DNA of 64,000 nucleotides from WTGJ01 sp965237765 (GCA_965237765.1 OZ250157.1:186001-250000), one strand, 5' to 3'. Positions 54,767-64,000 are shown, numbered from the stretch's first letter. Notes: a model not told the origin generated them from the sequence alone. A program made the numbers and translations.

Positions 54767-55656
54767 GCCCCAGCCTGGAACACCGTAGTTGTTACAGCGA
54801 GGTATAGCACGACTGTGGGCGCAACGAAGAGCAAGGAATCGACGCGATCCAACACGCCGCCATGGCCAGGGAAAAGGTTAAAGCCCGTCAAACCAGAATC
54901 TTTGCTCTGGAAATAGCGCTTCAGGCCAGATTCCCACAGGTCGCCGAGGATGGCCGATAGCGGCGCCAGGATGAGCAAAGGGATGAGCGAGTAGGTAAAT
55001 TGGCCGCCCAGTTGCAATACCAGGTACCCCGCCAGACTCCCGCCCAACCAACCACCGAGAGCGCCCTCGCACGTTTTCTTGGGAGAAATTCGTGGCGCCA
55101 GCGCGCGTTTGCCAAAGGCGCGGCCAGCGAAATACGACGCGCTGTCCGTAACCCATGTCAGCGCCAATACCAGCAACAACCAGAGCGCGCCATCCGTCGC
55201 CGCCATCCGCAAGCGCAACATCGCCACCAGAGGAAAACCCACATATAGCGCACCGCCCACCGTGGCCAACGCCTGCCAGCCGGCCATACGCCAGCCGGCC
55301 GTGCCGCGCATTCGCACCAGGAGCATAGATACCACCGACGCCACGCCCACCAACACGACAAACCAAGACCAGGGGCTGGCATTTTGCGCGAGTAAGAGGC
55401 TCAGCACGAGCAGGGCGACGCCTGCGCGCGCGCTTCCTTGCGAGGCACGACCGCGGGCCAAAGCATAAAATTCCAGGAGGGCGATTATCCCGACGACCAG
55501 CGCCAGCCCGAATAATGCCCAGCCGCCAAGCCCGACCAAAAAGAGCGTCAGCGGCACACCAAGCGCCGCCGTCATCATACGAAGGGTCAGATTCGGAGGC
55601 GTGCGGAAAACGCGCTCGTGTTCGCCGCGGGACACAGGGGCTAGTACCTCGCTCAT
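54763..55656 (-). CDS. cdsA: Phosphatidate cytidylyltransferase
   Basis: 297 residues with about seven to eight transmembrane helices. The C-terminal signature is present: DSASYFAGRAFGKRALAPRISPKKTCEGALGGW (in two overlapping parts near residues 180-212), then LGDLWESGLKR and KDSGLTGFNLFPGHGGVLDRVDS. CdsA makes CDP-diacylglycerol from phosphatidic acid and CTP, the entry to phospholipid synthesis at the membrane. It starts 6 bp after the end of the broken acetyltransferase. Confidence 0.95.
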   Translation of the reverse strand: MSEVLAPVSRGEHERVFRTPPNLTLRMMTAALGVPLTLFLVGLGGWALFGLALVVGIIALLEFYALARGRASQGSARAGVALLVLSLLLAQNASPWSWFVVLVGVASVVSMLLVRMRGTAGWRMAGWQALATVGGALYVGFPLVAMLRLRMAATDGALWLLLVLALTWVTDSASYFAGRAFGKRALAPRISPKKTCEGALGGWLGGSLAGYLVLQLGGQFTYSLIPLLILAPLSAILGDLWESGLKRYFQSKDSGLTGFNLFPGHGGVLDRVDSLLFVAPTVVLYLAVTTTVFQAGA

Positions 55657-55662
55657 TCCGAT

Positions 55663-56219
55663 TCACACCTGCTCTACCTGCAGTATAGCGGCGTGGGGCG
55701 CGGTAACTTGCGTAGCGTCTCGAATGAGCACAACGTAGCTCATTTCACTATCCGGATGCAGAAAAGATGTGCATTCCCTAAAACCAGCGCTGCGGCAAAG
55801 ACGCAGGGCGCGCTCATTGAAAGCAGCCACCGTGGCGCGGATGCGCGGCGGCGCGTATTCCCGATTAGCGAAAGCGATGCCTGCTGCAGCAAGTGCGTTC
55901 CCAGGCCCCGCCCCAATAAGCACGGCTGGATGCCCATGCCAATATCCAACGCATCGTCAGGATAATTGCCGCCCCGCACGCGTGCGTCCTCACCGAAACA
56001 GCAATAGCCGAGCATGTCCCCGTTGCGCAGGGCCATGGCAAAATAGCGATGTTGAGGGGCGCATAACGTGCGCACCGTCATCTCGACTTCCTCTTCCGCT
56101 GTGTTGTAGAACGCAAGAGCGCCGGCATAGCGCCAACCGGCGATCGCGCGCGCCGCCGCTTCACCCATCGGACGCCAGCTTAATTCATCGTTCGCATACC
56201 TGCGAGCGATCGCAATCAT
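55663..56219 (-). pseudogene. GNAT acetyltransferase interrupted by one frameshift
   Basis: The first frame (56219 to about 55885) gives the GNAT N-terminal part up to the acetyl-CoA loop LLGRGLGTHLLQQ. After a 1-nt loss near 55879-55885 the expected continuation GIAFANREYAPPRIRATVAAFNERALRLCRSAGF appears in a second frame, which ends at 55663. Joined, it would be about 185 residues of an ordinary N-acetyltransferase. As it stands, the first frame runs on into unrelated sequence until 55740. The start overlaps the mutS2 stop as ATGA. A single lesion could also be a sequencing error. Confidence 0.7.
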
Positions 56220-58615
56220 GTCAGCGAAATAAGTCGCGCGATCGTAACGCCATCACCACCTTCTGCAAGTGGGGCGGTTTGCGCCTGTGTAATGAGCGGA
56301 TGACCGTGCAACCGTTCCCGAACCGCGTGGCGCAACGCCCCCGTTCCTTTGCCATGAATGATGCGTCCAAAAGGCAAACCGGCCGCGCTCGCCGCATCCA
56401 GATATCGCTCCAAACGCTCGACTGCATCTTCCACCCGCTGCCCGCGCAAATCCAGCTCGACCCCGGGCGAAGCGGACAAGGGCGTCGAGACAGGTTCGAT
56501 CAGTTGCTGGGTGACGGGCTTCGCGCTGGCCATTTCACGCGCCGGCGCCAGATCTTCATAACGCGCGCGAACGCGCAAGGAACCGATCTGCACGAGCGCC
56601 TCTTCACCATCCAACTCGTGCACCAATCCCTGCGCTGCCAGCCGCTCCAACCAGACCACATCGCCCAAACCCGGCGCCCAATCGCGCTCGAGCATGCTGA
56701 CGAGTGGATCGATTTCGCCGTTCAGCTGTTCTTTGTTCAGGGCGGTGACCGTCGCTCTCAATTCTTCCAACGGCGCGATCGATTGACCGGCCCGTTGCAA
56801 CTGCCCGCGCAATTCGGTCAACCGCGCGTGCAATTCCGCCAGTTGAGTCTCCGCTTCCTGCCGCGCGCCCAACAGGATTTCGCGGCGTTCTCCATCGATA
56901 TCGCGCAGGCGTTCGTGCAATTCGCTGAAGCGGACTTCGGCCGCCGCCCGCAAAGCCGCCGCCTCGCCAAGCTGTCGTTGCGCCTCGTCACGTGAACGAT
57001 GCAACTCATCCAGCAAGTCGTCAGCAATCAGGTCCTGCATCGGCACCATGCTGCGTGCGTCCGCCAGGATACTCTGTGGCAAGCCCAGCCCTTCGGCGAC
57101 CACCAGGGCATTCGAACGACCCGGCAAGCCACTGATCAAGCGATAAGTCGGCGATAGCGTCTCCAGATCGAATTCCATGCTGGCGTTGCGCAAGCCTTCG
57201 TGTTGAACCGCGAATACCTTCAGCTCCGGGTGGTGCGTGGTTACGAGGGCGGTCGCGCGGCGGTGGCGCAATTCGTTGAGCAAGGCCCGCGCCAGGGCCG
57301 CGCCCTCAGTCGGGTCCGTGCCCGCGCCGAGCTCGTCCAGCAACACCAATGAGCGCTCGTCACATTCCTCCATAATGCGAATGATATTCGTCATATGGGA
57401 CGAGAAGGTGCTCAGCGATTGTTCGATGCTCTGCTCGTCGCCGATATCTACAAAAACCGCGCGGAAGACTGTCAGCTCCGCTTCCTCGACCGGAAGTTGC
57501 ATGCCGCATTGCGCCATGAGCGTCAGCAGGCCCACCGTCTTCAGCGTCACTGTCTTGCCACCTGTATTAGGTCCGGTGACGACCACGATCCACCCACCCT
57601 TGTCTAGCGTAACATCCACCGGCACCACATCCTCATCGAGCAACGGATGCCGCGCCGCGCGTAGGCGCAATACGCTGCCAGAATGCGCCGCCGCTGCGCC
57701 CGACTTCGCGCCCTTTGGCCAGGGCAATAGCTGCGGCGCCACCGCGTCCATCTCCGCCGCCAGCAATGCGCGCGCGCGGATGACATCCAACTGTGCCAGC
57801 ACTTCCACCGTGCGCACGATGGCCTCCGCTTCTTCGCCTGCTTGCTCGCTGAGCGCTAACAGGATACGGCGGATCTCTTTTTCTTCGTTCAGCTGCAACT
57901 CGCGCCAGGCGTTGTTCAATTCGACAGTGGCCAGCGGCTCGATCCAGAACGTCGCGCCGCTGGCCGATGAATCATGAACGATGCCGGCGATCTTTCCCTT
58001 GTGGTCGGCCTTGATCGGGATGACGTAGCGGCCGTTGCGCATGCTGATCAATTGTTCTTGCAAGATGGTCGCGTTGCCACGCGCGCTGACGATGCGGTTC
58101 AGCTTTTGTTGCAAGCGGTCGAAGGCGATCTTCAGCTCGCGACGAAGTATGGCCAAACGCGCGCTGGCTGAATCGAGCACCTCGCCGTTATCGCTGATGG
58201 CCCGCGCGATCGCCGCCTGCAGCTCTACACATTCTTCGCCATCGTTGACAAGCGCCGCCAGGCGTGGGTATTGCCCTGCAAGCCTGCCAAGCGTGCGCCT
58301 CAGGATCGTGCTGCGCCGCAGCGTATCGCGCAGATCGAGCAGACCTTGTGGCTCAATAGGAATGCCTCGTTGCGCCTTGAAGATTAGGTCGCGCACATCA
58401 TGTGCGCCGCCGAGCGAAAGGCTCACGCTCTGTTCCAGCGCCTGCGCTGCCTCGGCCGTCTCTTCTTGCCAGACGCGCACAGTCTGTTCATCACCACTGG
58501 GCGCTGTTGTGCGCGCCAGCTCGGCACCAGCAGAAAACGAGCAGAGACCGGCCAGGCGCGCCAGGATCTTCCCCAGATCCAGCCGTTCGCTCGTCTTTGC
58601 CGCCAGTTCGGTCAT
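56216..58615 (-). CDS. mutS2: Endonuclease MutS2
   Basis: 799 residues from the ATG at 58615, which has GGAGGAG 8 nt upstream. The frame is open to 58678. Core and clamp helices precede the ATPase with Walker A GPNTGGKT, LLDELGAGTDPTEGAAL (Walker B) and TTHHPELK. A long coiled coil (about 510-640), a KOW-like segment and the C-terminal Smr nuclease domain with LDLRGQRVEDA and IIHGKGTGALR follow. MutS2 suppresses recombination and rescues collided ribosomes in studied bacteria. It has no mismatch-recognition domain, as expected. Confidence 0.95.
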   Translation of the reverse strand: MTELAAKTSERLDLGKILARLAGLCSFSAGAELARTTAPSGDEQTVRVWQEETAEAAQALEQSVSLSLGGAHDVRDLIFKAQRGIPIEPQGLLDLRDTLRRSTILRRTLGRLAGQYPRLAALVNDGEECVELQAAIARAISDNGEVLDSASARLAILRRELKIAFDRLQQKLNRIVSARGNATILQEQLISMRNGRYVIPIKADHKGKIAGIVHDSSASGATFWIEPLATVELNNAWRELQLNEEKEIRRILLALSEQAGEEAEAIVRTVEVLAQLDVIRARALLAAEMDAVAPQLLPWPKGAKSGAAAAHSGSVLRLRAARHPLLDEDVVPVDVTLDKGGWIVVVTGPNTGGKTVTLKTVGLLTLMAQCGMQLPVEEAELTVFRAVFVDIGDEQSIEQSLSTFSSHMTNIIRIMEECDERSLVLLDELGAGTDPTEGAALARALLNELRHRRATALVTTHHPELKVFAVQHEGLRNASMEFDLETLSPTYRLISGLPGRSNALVVAEGLGLPQSILADARSMVPMQDLIADDLLDELHRSRDEAQRQLGEAAALRAAAEVRFSELHERLRDIDGERREILLGARQEAETQLAELHARLTELRGQLQRAGQSIAPLEELRATVTALNKEQLNGEIDPLVSMLERDWAPGLGDVVWLERLAAQGLVHELDGEEALVQIGSLRVRARYEDLAPAREMASAKPVTQQLIEPVSTPLSASPGVELDLRGQRVEDAVERLERYLDAASAAGLPFGRIIHGKGTGALRHAVRERLHGHPLITQAQTAPLAEGGDGVTIARLISLT

Positions 58616-58640
58616 CGTCAGCCCGCTCCTCCAAACACCG

Positions 58641-59699
58641 TCAAACGCGCTCCTGGCGCTCGATCCTAAGGACGGCACCCACCGGCCCGAGCACGACCAG
58701 CGTATCCCCCACTGTCAGCTCATGTTGCACTGAGGGGTTGATCACCAACTGACCATCCACATGCCTCACAGCGAGGATCGTGACGCCACTGATCCGCCGC
58801 AAATCGCAACCACCAATGGTCTGCCCGGCCAATGGCGACGATTCTCCCACCGTCACCTGCCCGATTTCCGTCTCCACGCCGCCAGCCAACTGAGTGATGA
58901 AATCGTGCACGACCGGATTGAGCAGCGCCTGCGCCATGCTGCGCCCGCCGACATAATAGGGGCTCACGACGCGGTCTGCGCCCGCCCGCCGCAGCTTGCG
59001 CTCCGTTTCCAGGACGGCCGCCCGCGCAACGATGAACAGTCGTTCGTTTAAGCCGCGCGCGGTCAGCACTGTGGCGATGTTGGCGGCGTCTGTGGTAAGC
59101 GCGGAAACCAGACCCCGCGCCCGCGCTACCCCCGCGCGCTCCAAGACTTCATCAGAAGTCGCATCACCGATGACATAAGGCACGCCTTGCATGAGCAGGG
59201 CCTCTTCCTCCGCTTCGTCGACATCAACGATAAGGAATGGCACCTGCCGCCGCTGCAATTCTTCCACAACCTGCTGCCCCATCCGACCGATTCCACAGAT
59301 GATGAAATGACCTTCGATACTCATAGTCGCCTTTCGTAAACGCTTGCGCTCGCGGGATAGCCAGAGCTCATCCGAGAGGACGCTATCCAGTAGGCCGCCG
59401 ATGGCGTAAGCGAACGTGAACACACCGACACTGATGAAAAACACCGTGAAGAGGCGGCCCTTGGTAGTAAGTGGTTGCGGCTCACCGAAGCCGACCGTCG
59501 TCAGGGCGATGACGGTCATATAGAGCGCGTCGGCGGGAGACATTCTTTCCCAAAACCAGTAGTAACTGGTGCCACCGAGCACGAGCAAGGCGAGCATCAG
59601 TAGCGTAAGGCGGAAACGACGCACGGGATCCGCGAAAAAGATGTTCCGCAACGATTGAATGAAGTTGCGCGATCGTCGAGGCATAGAGCTGCTGGTCAT
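58641..59699 (-). CDS. Potassium channel with TrkA-N and TrkA-C (RCK) domains
   Basis: 352 residues from the ATG at 59699. Two transmembrane helices (about 30-50 and 83-105) flank a pore loop with the filter TVGFGE, a variant of TVGYGD. An RCK/TrkA-N domain follows, with the nucleotide motif GIGRMGQQVVEEL and IGDATSDEVLERAGV. A TrkA-C domain lies at about residues 265-350. It resembles MthK/Kch-type ligand-gated K+ channels. A TACAAT -10 (59715-59710) ends 10 nt before the ATG, so the leader is almost absent. It is divergent from the helicase gene, with 75 bp between the starts. Confidence 0.9.
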   Translation of the reverse strand: MTSSSMPRRSRNFIQSLRNIFFADPVRRFRLTLLMLALLVLGGTSYYWFWERMSPADALYMTVIALTTVGFGEPQPLTTKGRLFTVFFISVGVFTFAYAIGGLLDSVLSDELWLSRERKRLRKATMSIEGHFIICGIGRMGQQVVEELQRRQVPFLIVDVDEAEEEALLMQGVPYVIGDATSDEVLERAGVARARGLVSALTTDAANIATVLTARGLNERLFIVARAAVLETERKLRRAGADRVVSPYYVGGRSMAQALLNPVVHDFITQLAGGVETEIGQVTVGESSPLAGQTIGGCDLRRISGVTILAVRHVDGQLVINPSVQHELTVGDTLVVLGPVGAVLRIERQERV

Positions 59700-59762
59700 G
59701 AGTGACTGTATTGTAGCGGAAAGTGGCGCCAGGACGGCTACGCGCAGCCGCGGCCGCTGGGT

Positions 59763-59768
59763 TAGAAT
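59763..59768 (+). promoter_or_regulatory. -10 box (TAGAAT) for the helicase gene, predicting a leaderless mRNA
   Basis: TAGAAT ends 6 nt before the ATG at 59775, placing the transcription start at the start codon. No Shine-Dalgarno lies between. No good -35 is visible. Confidence 0.4.
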
Positions 59769-59774
59769 GGGCGT

Positions 59775-62150
59775 ATGAGCGAGCACGCCATCTTACGCGG
59801 ATTGAACGAAGAGCAACGCCGCGCCGTTACCGCGCCGCCAGGACCCTTGATGGTCGTAGCCGGCCCGGGCAGCGGCAAGACGCGCGTGCTGACACATCGG
59901 ATTGCCTGGTATGTGCAGGAATGGGATATTCGGCCGTACAGCATCGTCGCCGTGACCTTCACCAACAAGGCCGCGACAGAGATGCGTGAGCGGGCCGGGC
60001 GTCTCCTCGGCGGCGGCACCCTGGGCGCGCAAGTGCGCACCTTCCATAGCCTTTGCGCCCGCCTATTGCGCCAGGAATTCGCGCATACCAATTTCAGCGC
60101 CAATTACCTGATTTACGATACTGTCGACCAGCGTGCCGCTATCAAACAAGCCGTCGCCGAATCGAACATCCACCAGCAGCAATATTCGCCGCGCCTCTTC
60201 CTGCGCGCTATATCCGCTGCCAAAAACAAGTTGCAGACTTCGCACGATTTCGTCGGCAAGGATTATTTCGGCGAATTGGTCGCGCGTGTTTTTCCCCATT
60301 ACGAACAATTGCTGGCGCGCAACGATGCCCGCGATTTCGACGACTTATTGCTGCATACCGTGCAACTCTTCCAGCGCAACACCGAGCTTCGCGACAAATA
60401 CCAACGCTTCTTCGCGCACTTGCTCGTCGACGAGTTTCAAGATACGAACCACGCCCAATATGAGCTCATCCGCATCCTCGCGCCGCCGCAGGATAGCCTA
60501 TTCATCGTCGGTGATCCCAACCAGGCGATTTATGGCTTCCGCGGGGCGGATTATCGCAATCTCATTCGCTTTCGGTCGGATTTTCCAGCGGCGGGAGAAA
60601 TCACGCTTTTCCGCAATTATCGCTCGCCGCAATTTGTTTTGGACCTCGCCAGCGCGCTCATCAACCACAACCCACAACGCGCGCCTTTGCATCTCCTCGC
60701 CGAGCGCGCCAAACAAAAACCTGCTGAAAAACGCGCTACGCTCTACCGCGCCGATGATGACGAGGATGAGGCGCGTTTCGTCGCCGAGCGCATTTTGAGC
60801 CGCTTACACGATGAGGACGGCCCGCTGCGCGACTGCGTCGTCATGTATCGCACCAACGCCCAATCGCGCGCGCTAGAAACGGAATTCACACGCCAGAACA
60901 TCCCCTACCAACTCATCGGCGGCGTTTCTTTCTATCGGCGGCAAGAGGTGCGCGATATCCTCGCCTATTTGCGCTTCCTGGATAACCCGCGCGATACGGT
61001 CAGTTTTGAACGCATCATCAACACGCCGCGGCGGGGAATTGGCCGCAAAACGCTCTCCGATTTCCACGTCTGGACTGTGAGCGCGGGTTTGAATTATGGT
61101 GACGCCCTGGACACGCTGCGGGAGCAAGGGAGCACACCACAATACGCACCACACGCAACCGCAGACGAGGTAGACGAGAAGGAAAAACGCGAAGCCACTC
61201 CATTAAATGGATTGCGACTCTCTGCGGCGGGTAAGAAAAACCTGCTCGCTTTCGCCAAACAGCTGGATGGTTGGCGTGAACTGGCGAAATCCGCCTCCGT
61301 CGCCCTGCTCTTGCGGAAAATCGTGGATGACATCGGCTTTTGGGATTACCTCGCAAAAATCAGCGACACCGAAGCGCAGCGCCAGGAACGCGAAGAGAAT
61401 ATCGAGGAGCTGGAGCAGTATCTGATCGCCAATCCAGAACTGTCGCTCGCTGATTTCCTCACAGAAACCATGCTCGTTTCCGATGCCGACGCGCTGGATG
61501 ACGAGCGAGACGTCGCCACGCTGCAGACGTTGCATACCGCGAAAGGCCTCGAATATCCGGTGGTTTTCATTGTCGGGCTGGAAGAGGGAACCCTGCCACA
61601 TCAGTTAAGCCTGATGGAGAAGGGTGGAGAGCAAGAGGAACGACGCCTCCTTTACGTCGGCATCACGCGCAGTATGAGTCAGCTCTACCTCAGCTTTTCG
61701 GACTACCGCAGCCTGATCCGCGGCGCGCGATACCAGGATGCTTCGCGCTTTTTGCGGGAATTGCCGCTGGATTTGTTGGAAAATGAGAAAGGCCAAGACT
61801 TGAATTCACTTCGAGCGGGAACCAGATCCCTACCGAGTGCTGACGCCCCGCGATTGACCACCGCGAAAGGTTTGCCTGAATGGGCGCGGCGCGAATTGAT
61901 GCGCGGCGAGGGGCCAGGCAACAAAATTAAGGCGAAGGCGAAGACCAAACCAAAAACAAAGGTCATAGAGCGCAAACCCGTCTTCTCGATTGGCGCGCGC
62001 GTCCGCCACCCTCGCTTTGGCACGGGTGAAGTGCTGGATATCGAACCGCTCGGCACCTTGGACTACGTACTAACAATCCACTTCGACAATGAGCAATTCG
62101 GTGGAAAGCGCCTCATCGCCTCCCGCGCAAAGCTGGAGTGCCTTCCCTGA
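59775..62150 (+). CDS. ATP-dependent DNA helicase, UvrD/PcrA family
   Basis: 791 residues of superfamily 1A helicase. Motif I is GPGSGKTR (residues about 30-37), Ia lies in VTFTNKAA, and II is LLVDEFQDTN. III and IV lie in GDPNQAIYGFRGAD and LFRNYRSP, V in LQTLHTAKGLEYPVVFI, and VI in LLYVGITRS. The C-terminal tail (IGARVRHPRFGTGEVLDIE) is the RNA-polymerase-binding Tudor-like segment of PcrA. It acts in nucleotide excision repair, replication restart and transcription-coupled repair. The start codon is almost directly downstream of a -10 box. Confidence 0.95.
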   Translation: MSEHAILRGLNEEQRRAVTAPPGPLMVVAGPGSGKTRVLTHRIAWYVQEWDIRPYSIVAVTFTNKAATEMRERAGRLLGGGTLGAQVRTFHSLCARLLRQEFAHTNFSANYLIYDTVDQRAAIKQAVAESNIHQQQYSPRLFLRAISAAKNKLQTSHDFVGKDYFGELVARVFPHYEQLLARNDARDFDDLLLHTVQLFQRNTELRDKYQRFFAHLLVDEFQDTNHAQYELIRILAPPQDSLFIVGDPNQAIYGFRGADYRNLIRFRSDFPAAGEITLFRNYRSPQFVLDLASALINHNPQRAPLHLLAERAKQKPAEKRATLYRADDDEDEARFVAERILSRLHDEDGPLRDCVVMYRTNAQSRALETEFTRQNIPYQLIGGVSFYRRQEVRDILAYLRFLDNPRDTVSFERIINTPRRGIGRKTLSDFHVWTVSAGLNYGDALDTLREQGSTPQYAPHATADEVDEKEKREATPLNGLRLSAAGKKNLLAFAKQLDGWRELAKSASVALLLRKIVDDIGFWDYLAKISDTEAQRQEREENIEELEQYLIANPELSLADFLTETMLVSDADALDDERDVATLQTLHTAKGLEYPVVFIVGLEEGTLPHQLSLMEKGGEQEERRLLYVGITRSMSQLYLSFSDYRSLIRGARYQDASRFLRELPLDLLENEKGQDLNSLRAGTRSLPSADAPRLTTAKGLPEWARRELMRGEGPGNKIKAKAKTKPKTKVIERKPVFSIGARVRHPRFGTGEVLDIEPLGTLDYVLTIHFDNEQFGGKRLIASRAKLECLP

Positions 62151-62168
62151 GCATGAGAGCAGCGTCCA

Positions 62169-62825
62169 TTGACCATTGACAGTCGTACTCCCTTAATCCT
62201 CGCCAGCCGCTCGCCACGCCGCTGCGAATTGCTCGCCACCCTCGGCATCCCCTTTCGCGTTTGCGCGCCCGATATCCACGAGACGACCCGCGCCGACGAA
62301 AGCCCGGCGGCTTCCGCCCTGCGCCTGAGCATGGAGAAACTCGCCGCCGCGCGAGCTCTCTCTCCCCCGAATGCCCTGATCCTCACCGCCGATACCGTAG
62401 TGGCCCTGCCCTGCGCGGCGGGCTGGCGGCAATTCGGCAAACCGCGCGACGCCGACGAAGCCTATCGCATGCTCCGCTCCTTGGCCGAACGCGAGCACCT
62501 CGTGCACACGGCATTTTCCCTTTCCGACAGCGAGCGGCTGCGCTCGCAAGTGGTAACCTCGCACGTCTGGTTGCGCGCCCTTGGCGAAACTGAGCTGCGC
62601 CACTATTGCGCCAGCGCCACTCCCTACGACAAGGCGGGCGGTTACGCCATCCAGGATCGCCTCTTACAACCCGTCACGCGCATCGTCGGCAGCTACAGCA
62701 ACGTGATGGGTCTACCGCTGGAAGCGCTGGCAATGGCCCTGCGCGCATTCGGCCTCACCATTCCTTTCACCTCGGCCGCGCAGAATAATCCAGCCGTCGC
62801 TGACATCACCCGGAGCCGGGCTTGA
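62169..62825 (+). CDS. maf: Maf-type nucleoside triphosphate pyrophosphatase
   Basis: 218 residues. LILASRSPRRCELL (about 9-22), ILTADTVV with the catalytic Asp, GKPRDADEAYRMLRSL, and YDKAGGYAIQD are the Maf motifs. The enzyme removes pyrophosphate from non-canonical or modified nucleotides (dTTP/UTP or 7-methyl-GTP subtypes), cleaning the precursor pool. The start is the TTG at 62169, 18 bp after the helicase stop. The last codons overlap the acetyltransferase start by 4 nt. Confidence 0.93.
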   Translation: MTIDSRTPLILASRSPRRCELLATLGIPFRVCAPDIHETTRADESPAASALRLSMEKLAAARALSPPNALILTADTVVALPCAAGWRQFGKPRDADEAYRMLRSLAEREHLVHTAFSLSDSERLRSQVVTSHVWLRALGETELRHYCASATPYDKAGGYAIQDRLLQPVTRIVGSYSNVMGLPLEALAMALRAFGLTIPFTSAAQNNPAVADITRSRA

Positions 62826-63805
62826 GCACATCCATCCAGATCCGCACTTATCGCGCCACTGACCTGCCAACTCTAGTGCGTTTGAGCAATGCGGAGCGCG
62901 CGGGGCGCGGCGAGCCAACCGCCCAAACCGAAGAACGCCTGCAGCGTCACTTCGATAATTTCATTTTCGGCTTTCAACCCGAGCGCGATGTCTTCCTGGC
63001 TCTCAACGGTGACGAAGCCTGCGGCTATGCCTGGACAGCGCTGAATGGCGAATACAATACCGGTTACATCAGCACGACGATCGACCCCGCGCATGGCACT
63101 TCCCCCACGCTAGAACGACTCCAGGCCGTCGCCGAAGCGCACATCCGCACGACACTGGGTGGCGATCAATTGCCGCCCGAGCGGCCATTCTTTATCGACA
63201 CTTTCGTCAGCCACGAGAGCGATACGGAGAAGATGCGCAGTCTGGCTGCACTGGGTTACAACAAAGTGCGACGCTTCTACGACATGCTCATCCAGTTCGA
63301 AGGCGAACTTCAACCCGCAACGATCCTTCCCGGCCTGGAGCTGCGCCCCTTTCAGCGCAAAACCGAAGCGCGCGCCTACCACGCCGCCTACCTCGAATGC
63401 TTCCGCGACCATTGGGGCAACATCAGCATCGAAGAATTCGAACGCTTTGACAAATTCTTCGATGATCCAGAATTTGACGCGGCGCTCTGGTTCGCCGCCT
63501 GGGATGGCGAAGAGATTGCCGGCGTGATGTTCGGCGAGCGCAGCCGAGCGCACCCGCAGCGCGGGGTAGTCGATCTGCTCGGCGTGCGCCGACCCTGGCG
63601 ACGGCGCGGCCTGGGAATGGCGCTCTTGCTTCAGGCTTTCTACGTGTTCCAGCAATACGGGTTAAGCGAAGTTGAGCTGGAAGTCGACGCCGAGAGCCGC
63701 ACCAACGCCGTCGCCCTCTACGAACGCGCGGGCATGCAGGTGACGAGCGAAAACATCGTTTTCCGCAAGATGATCTGGGGACGGCCGGAGGATATCGTCG
63801 AATAA
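62822..63805 (+). CDS. Tandem GNAT-domain N-acetyltransferase
   Basis: 327 residues holding two GNAT-like halves. The N-terminal half (about 5-155) is degenerate in the acetyl-CoA loop. The C-terminal half (about 170-320) has LLGVRRPWRRRGLGMALLLQ, the RxxGxG/A pyrophosphate loop, and VDAESRTNAVALYERAGM. The two-domain plan resembles mycothiol synthase and similar bacterial acetyltransferases, with one active and one structural domain. The substrate is unknown. The start is the TTG at 62822, overlapping the maf stop. Confidence 0.8.
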   Translation: MSTSIQIRTYRATDLPTLVRLSNAERAGRGEPTAQTEERLQRHFDNFIFGFQPERDVFLALNGDEACGYAWTALNGEYNTGYISTTIDPAHGTSPTLERLQAVAEAHIRTTLGGDQLPPERPFFIDTFVSHESDTEKMRSLAALGYNKVRRFYDMLIQFEGELQPATILPGLELRPFQRKTEARAYHAAYLECFRDHWGNISIEEFERFDKFFDDPEFDAALWFAAWDGEEIAGVMFGERSRAHPQRGVVDLLGVRRPWRRRGLGMALLLQAFYVFQQYGLSEVELEVDAESRTNAVALYERAGMQVTSENIVFRKMIWGRPEDIVE

Positions 63806-63819
63806 GACCGCCGTGTGCC

Positions 63820-64000
63820 TTAGGCCATCGCAGCCTGCAAAGAATCGAAGGCATTTGTTTCCCGCGTTTGCAACGCGAGTACTGCCTCGCGCATGCCCTC
63901 CCGCCACTCGCGTTCTTCGGCTTCGGCAAACGCCATCGTCTCGTCCGCCGCTGCGCGCAACATGTCTAATTCCTCTTCAATTGCCCGCCGCGCCGCCATC
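63820..64000 (-). CDS. Unidentified helical protein or C-terminal end, at the window edge
   Basis: A minus-strand frame ending at 63820 covers 59 codons to the window edge, with an in-frame ATG at 63999. It is therefore either a very short gene or, more likely, the end of a larger one. The visible sequence is rich in Ala, Glu and Arg and strongly helical (AIEEELDMLRAAADETMAFA, EREWREGMREAVLALQ). No family recognised. It is convergent with the double-GNAT gene. Confidence 0.5.
   Translation of the reverse strand, partial: MAARRAIEEELDMLRAAADETMAFAEAEEREWREGMREAVLALQTRETNAFDSLQAAMA

Overview
The window reads as a chromosomal segment of a bacterium with about 55-60% G+C, most likely a member of the Chloroflexota. 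This is inference from gene content: a fused transaldolase/glucose-6-phosphate isomerase, polyphosphate glucokinase, an FprA-type ferredoxin reductase, ClpC, a multi-repeat S1 protein, and a phosphate-binding protein carrying a FAS1 domain. No rRNA, tRNA, CRISPR array, insertion sequence or phage module was seen. Genes are tightly packed, with many ATGA or TGATG stop/start overlaps, and several start codons lie so close to their -10 boxes that the mRNAs should be (nearly) leaderless.

Layout. 1-11178 (minus strand) is one long gene train starting at a good promoter at 11216-11244: polyphosphate glucokinase, a broken NAD synthetase, a membrane protein, SelA, an M24 peptidase, FprA, two tandem A+T-richer GT39-like membrane glycosyltransferases and a nucleotide-sugar-type epimerase cut by the window edge. 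11402-16725 (plus) is a pst phosphate-uptake operon: pstS (with FAS1) and pstB are intact, but both permease genes pstC and pstA are riddled with stops and frameshifts. 16842-29505 holds central carbon metabolism (PEP carboxylase, pterin carbinolamine dehydratase, Tal-Pgi, transketolase), exonuclease III, a class V aminotransferase and a penicillin-binding-protein-like protein that lacks its catalytic motifs. 29566-36301 has a DtxR/MntR regulator, an SPFH protein, an Lgt-like membrane protein, an amidohydrolase, a stand-alone NadE-type glutaminase and MoaA. 36298-42157 has a CitE-like lyase, a formamidase, an uncharacterised paralogous pair of membrane-anchored proteins, DprA and an HtrA protease. 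42280-51249 has ClpC, the S1-repeat protein with an in-frame 177-bp repeat array, a DnaJ/CbpA co-chaperone, a FAD oxidoreductase and gamma-glutamyltranspeptidase.

51246-51440 is the most striking non-coding element: a promoter, a near-perfect Shine-Dalgarno, a six-codon leader peptide with two consecutive Trp codons, a long hairpin, and an intrinsic terminator whose 5' arm can alternatively pair with the hairpin's 3' arm. It looks like a tryptophan attenuator, but no trp gene follows: the next gene is a trans-sulfuration enzyme on the opposite strand.

51461-59699 (minus) is another gene train (trans-sulfuration enzyme, SixA, a 4-TM protein, GalE, a 1-TM protein, CdsA, a frameshifted acetyltransferase, MutS2, a TrkA-type potassium channel). 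59775-63805 (plus) holds a UvrD/PcrA helicase, Maf and a double-GNAT protein, and the window closes in a minus-strand gene end.

Coding calls rest on translated motifs and family knowledge. No database search was run.
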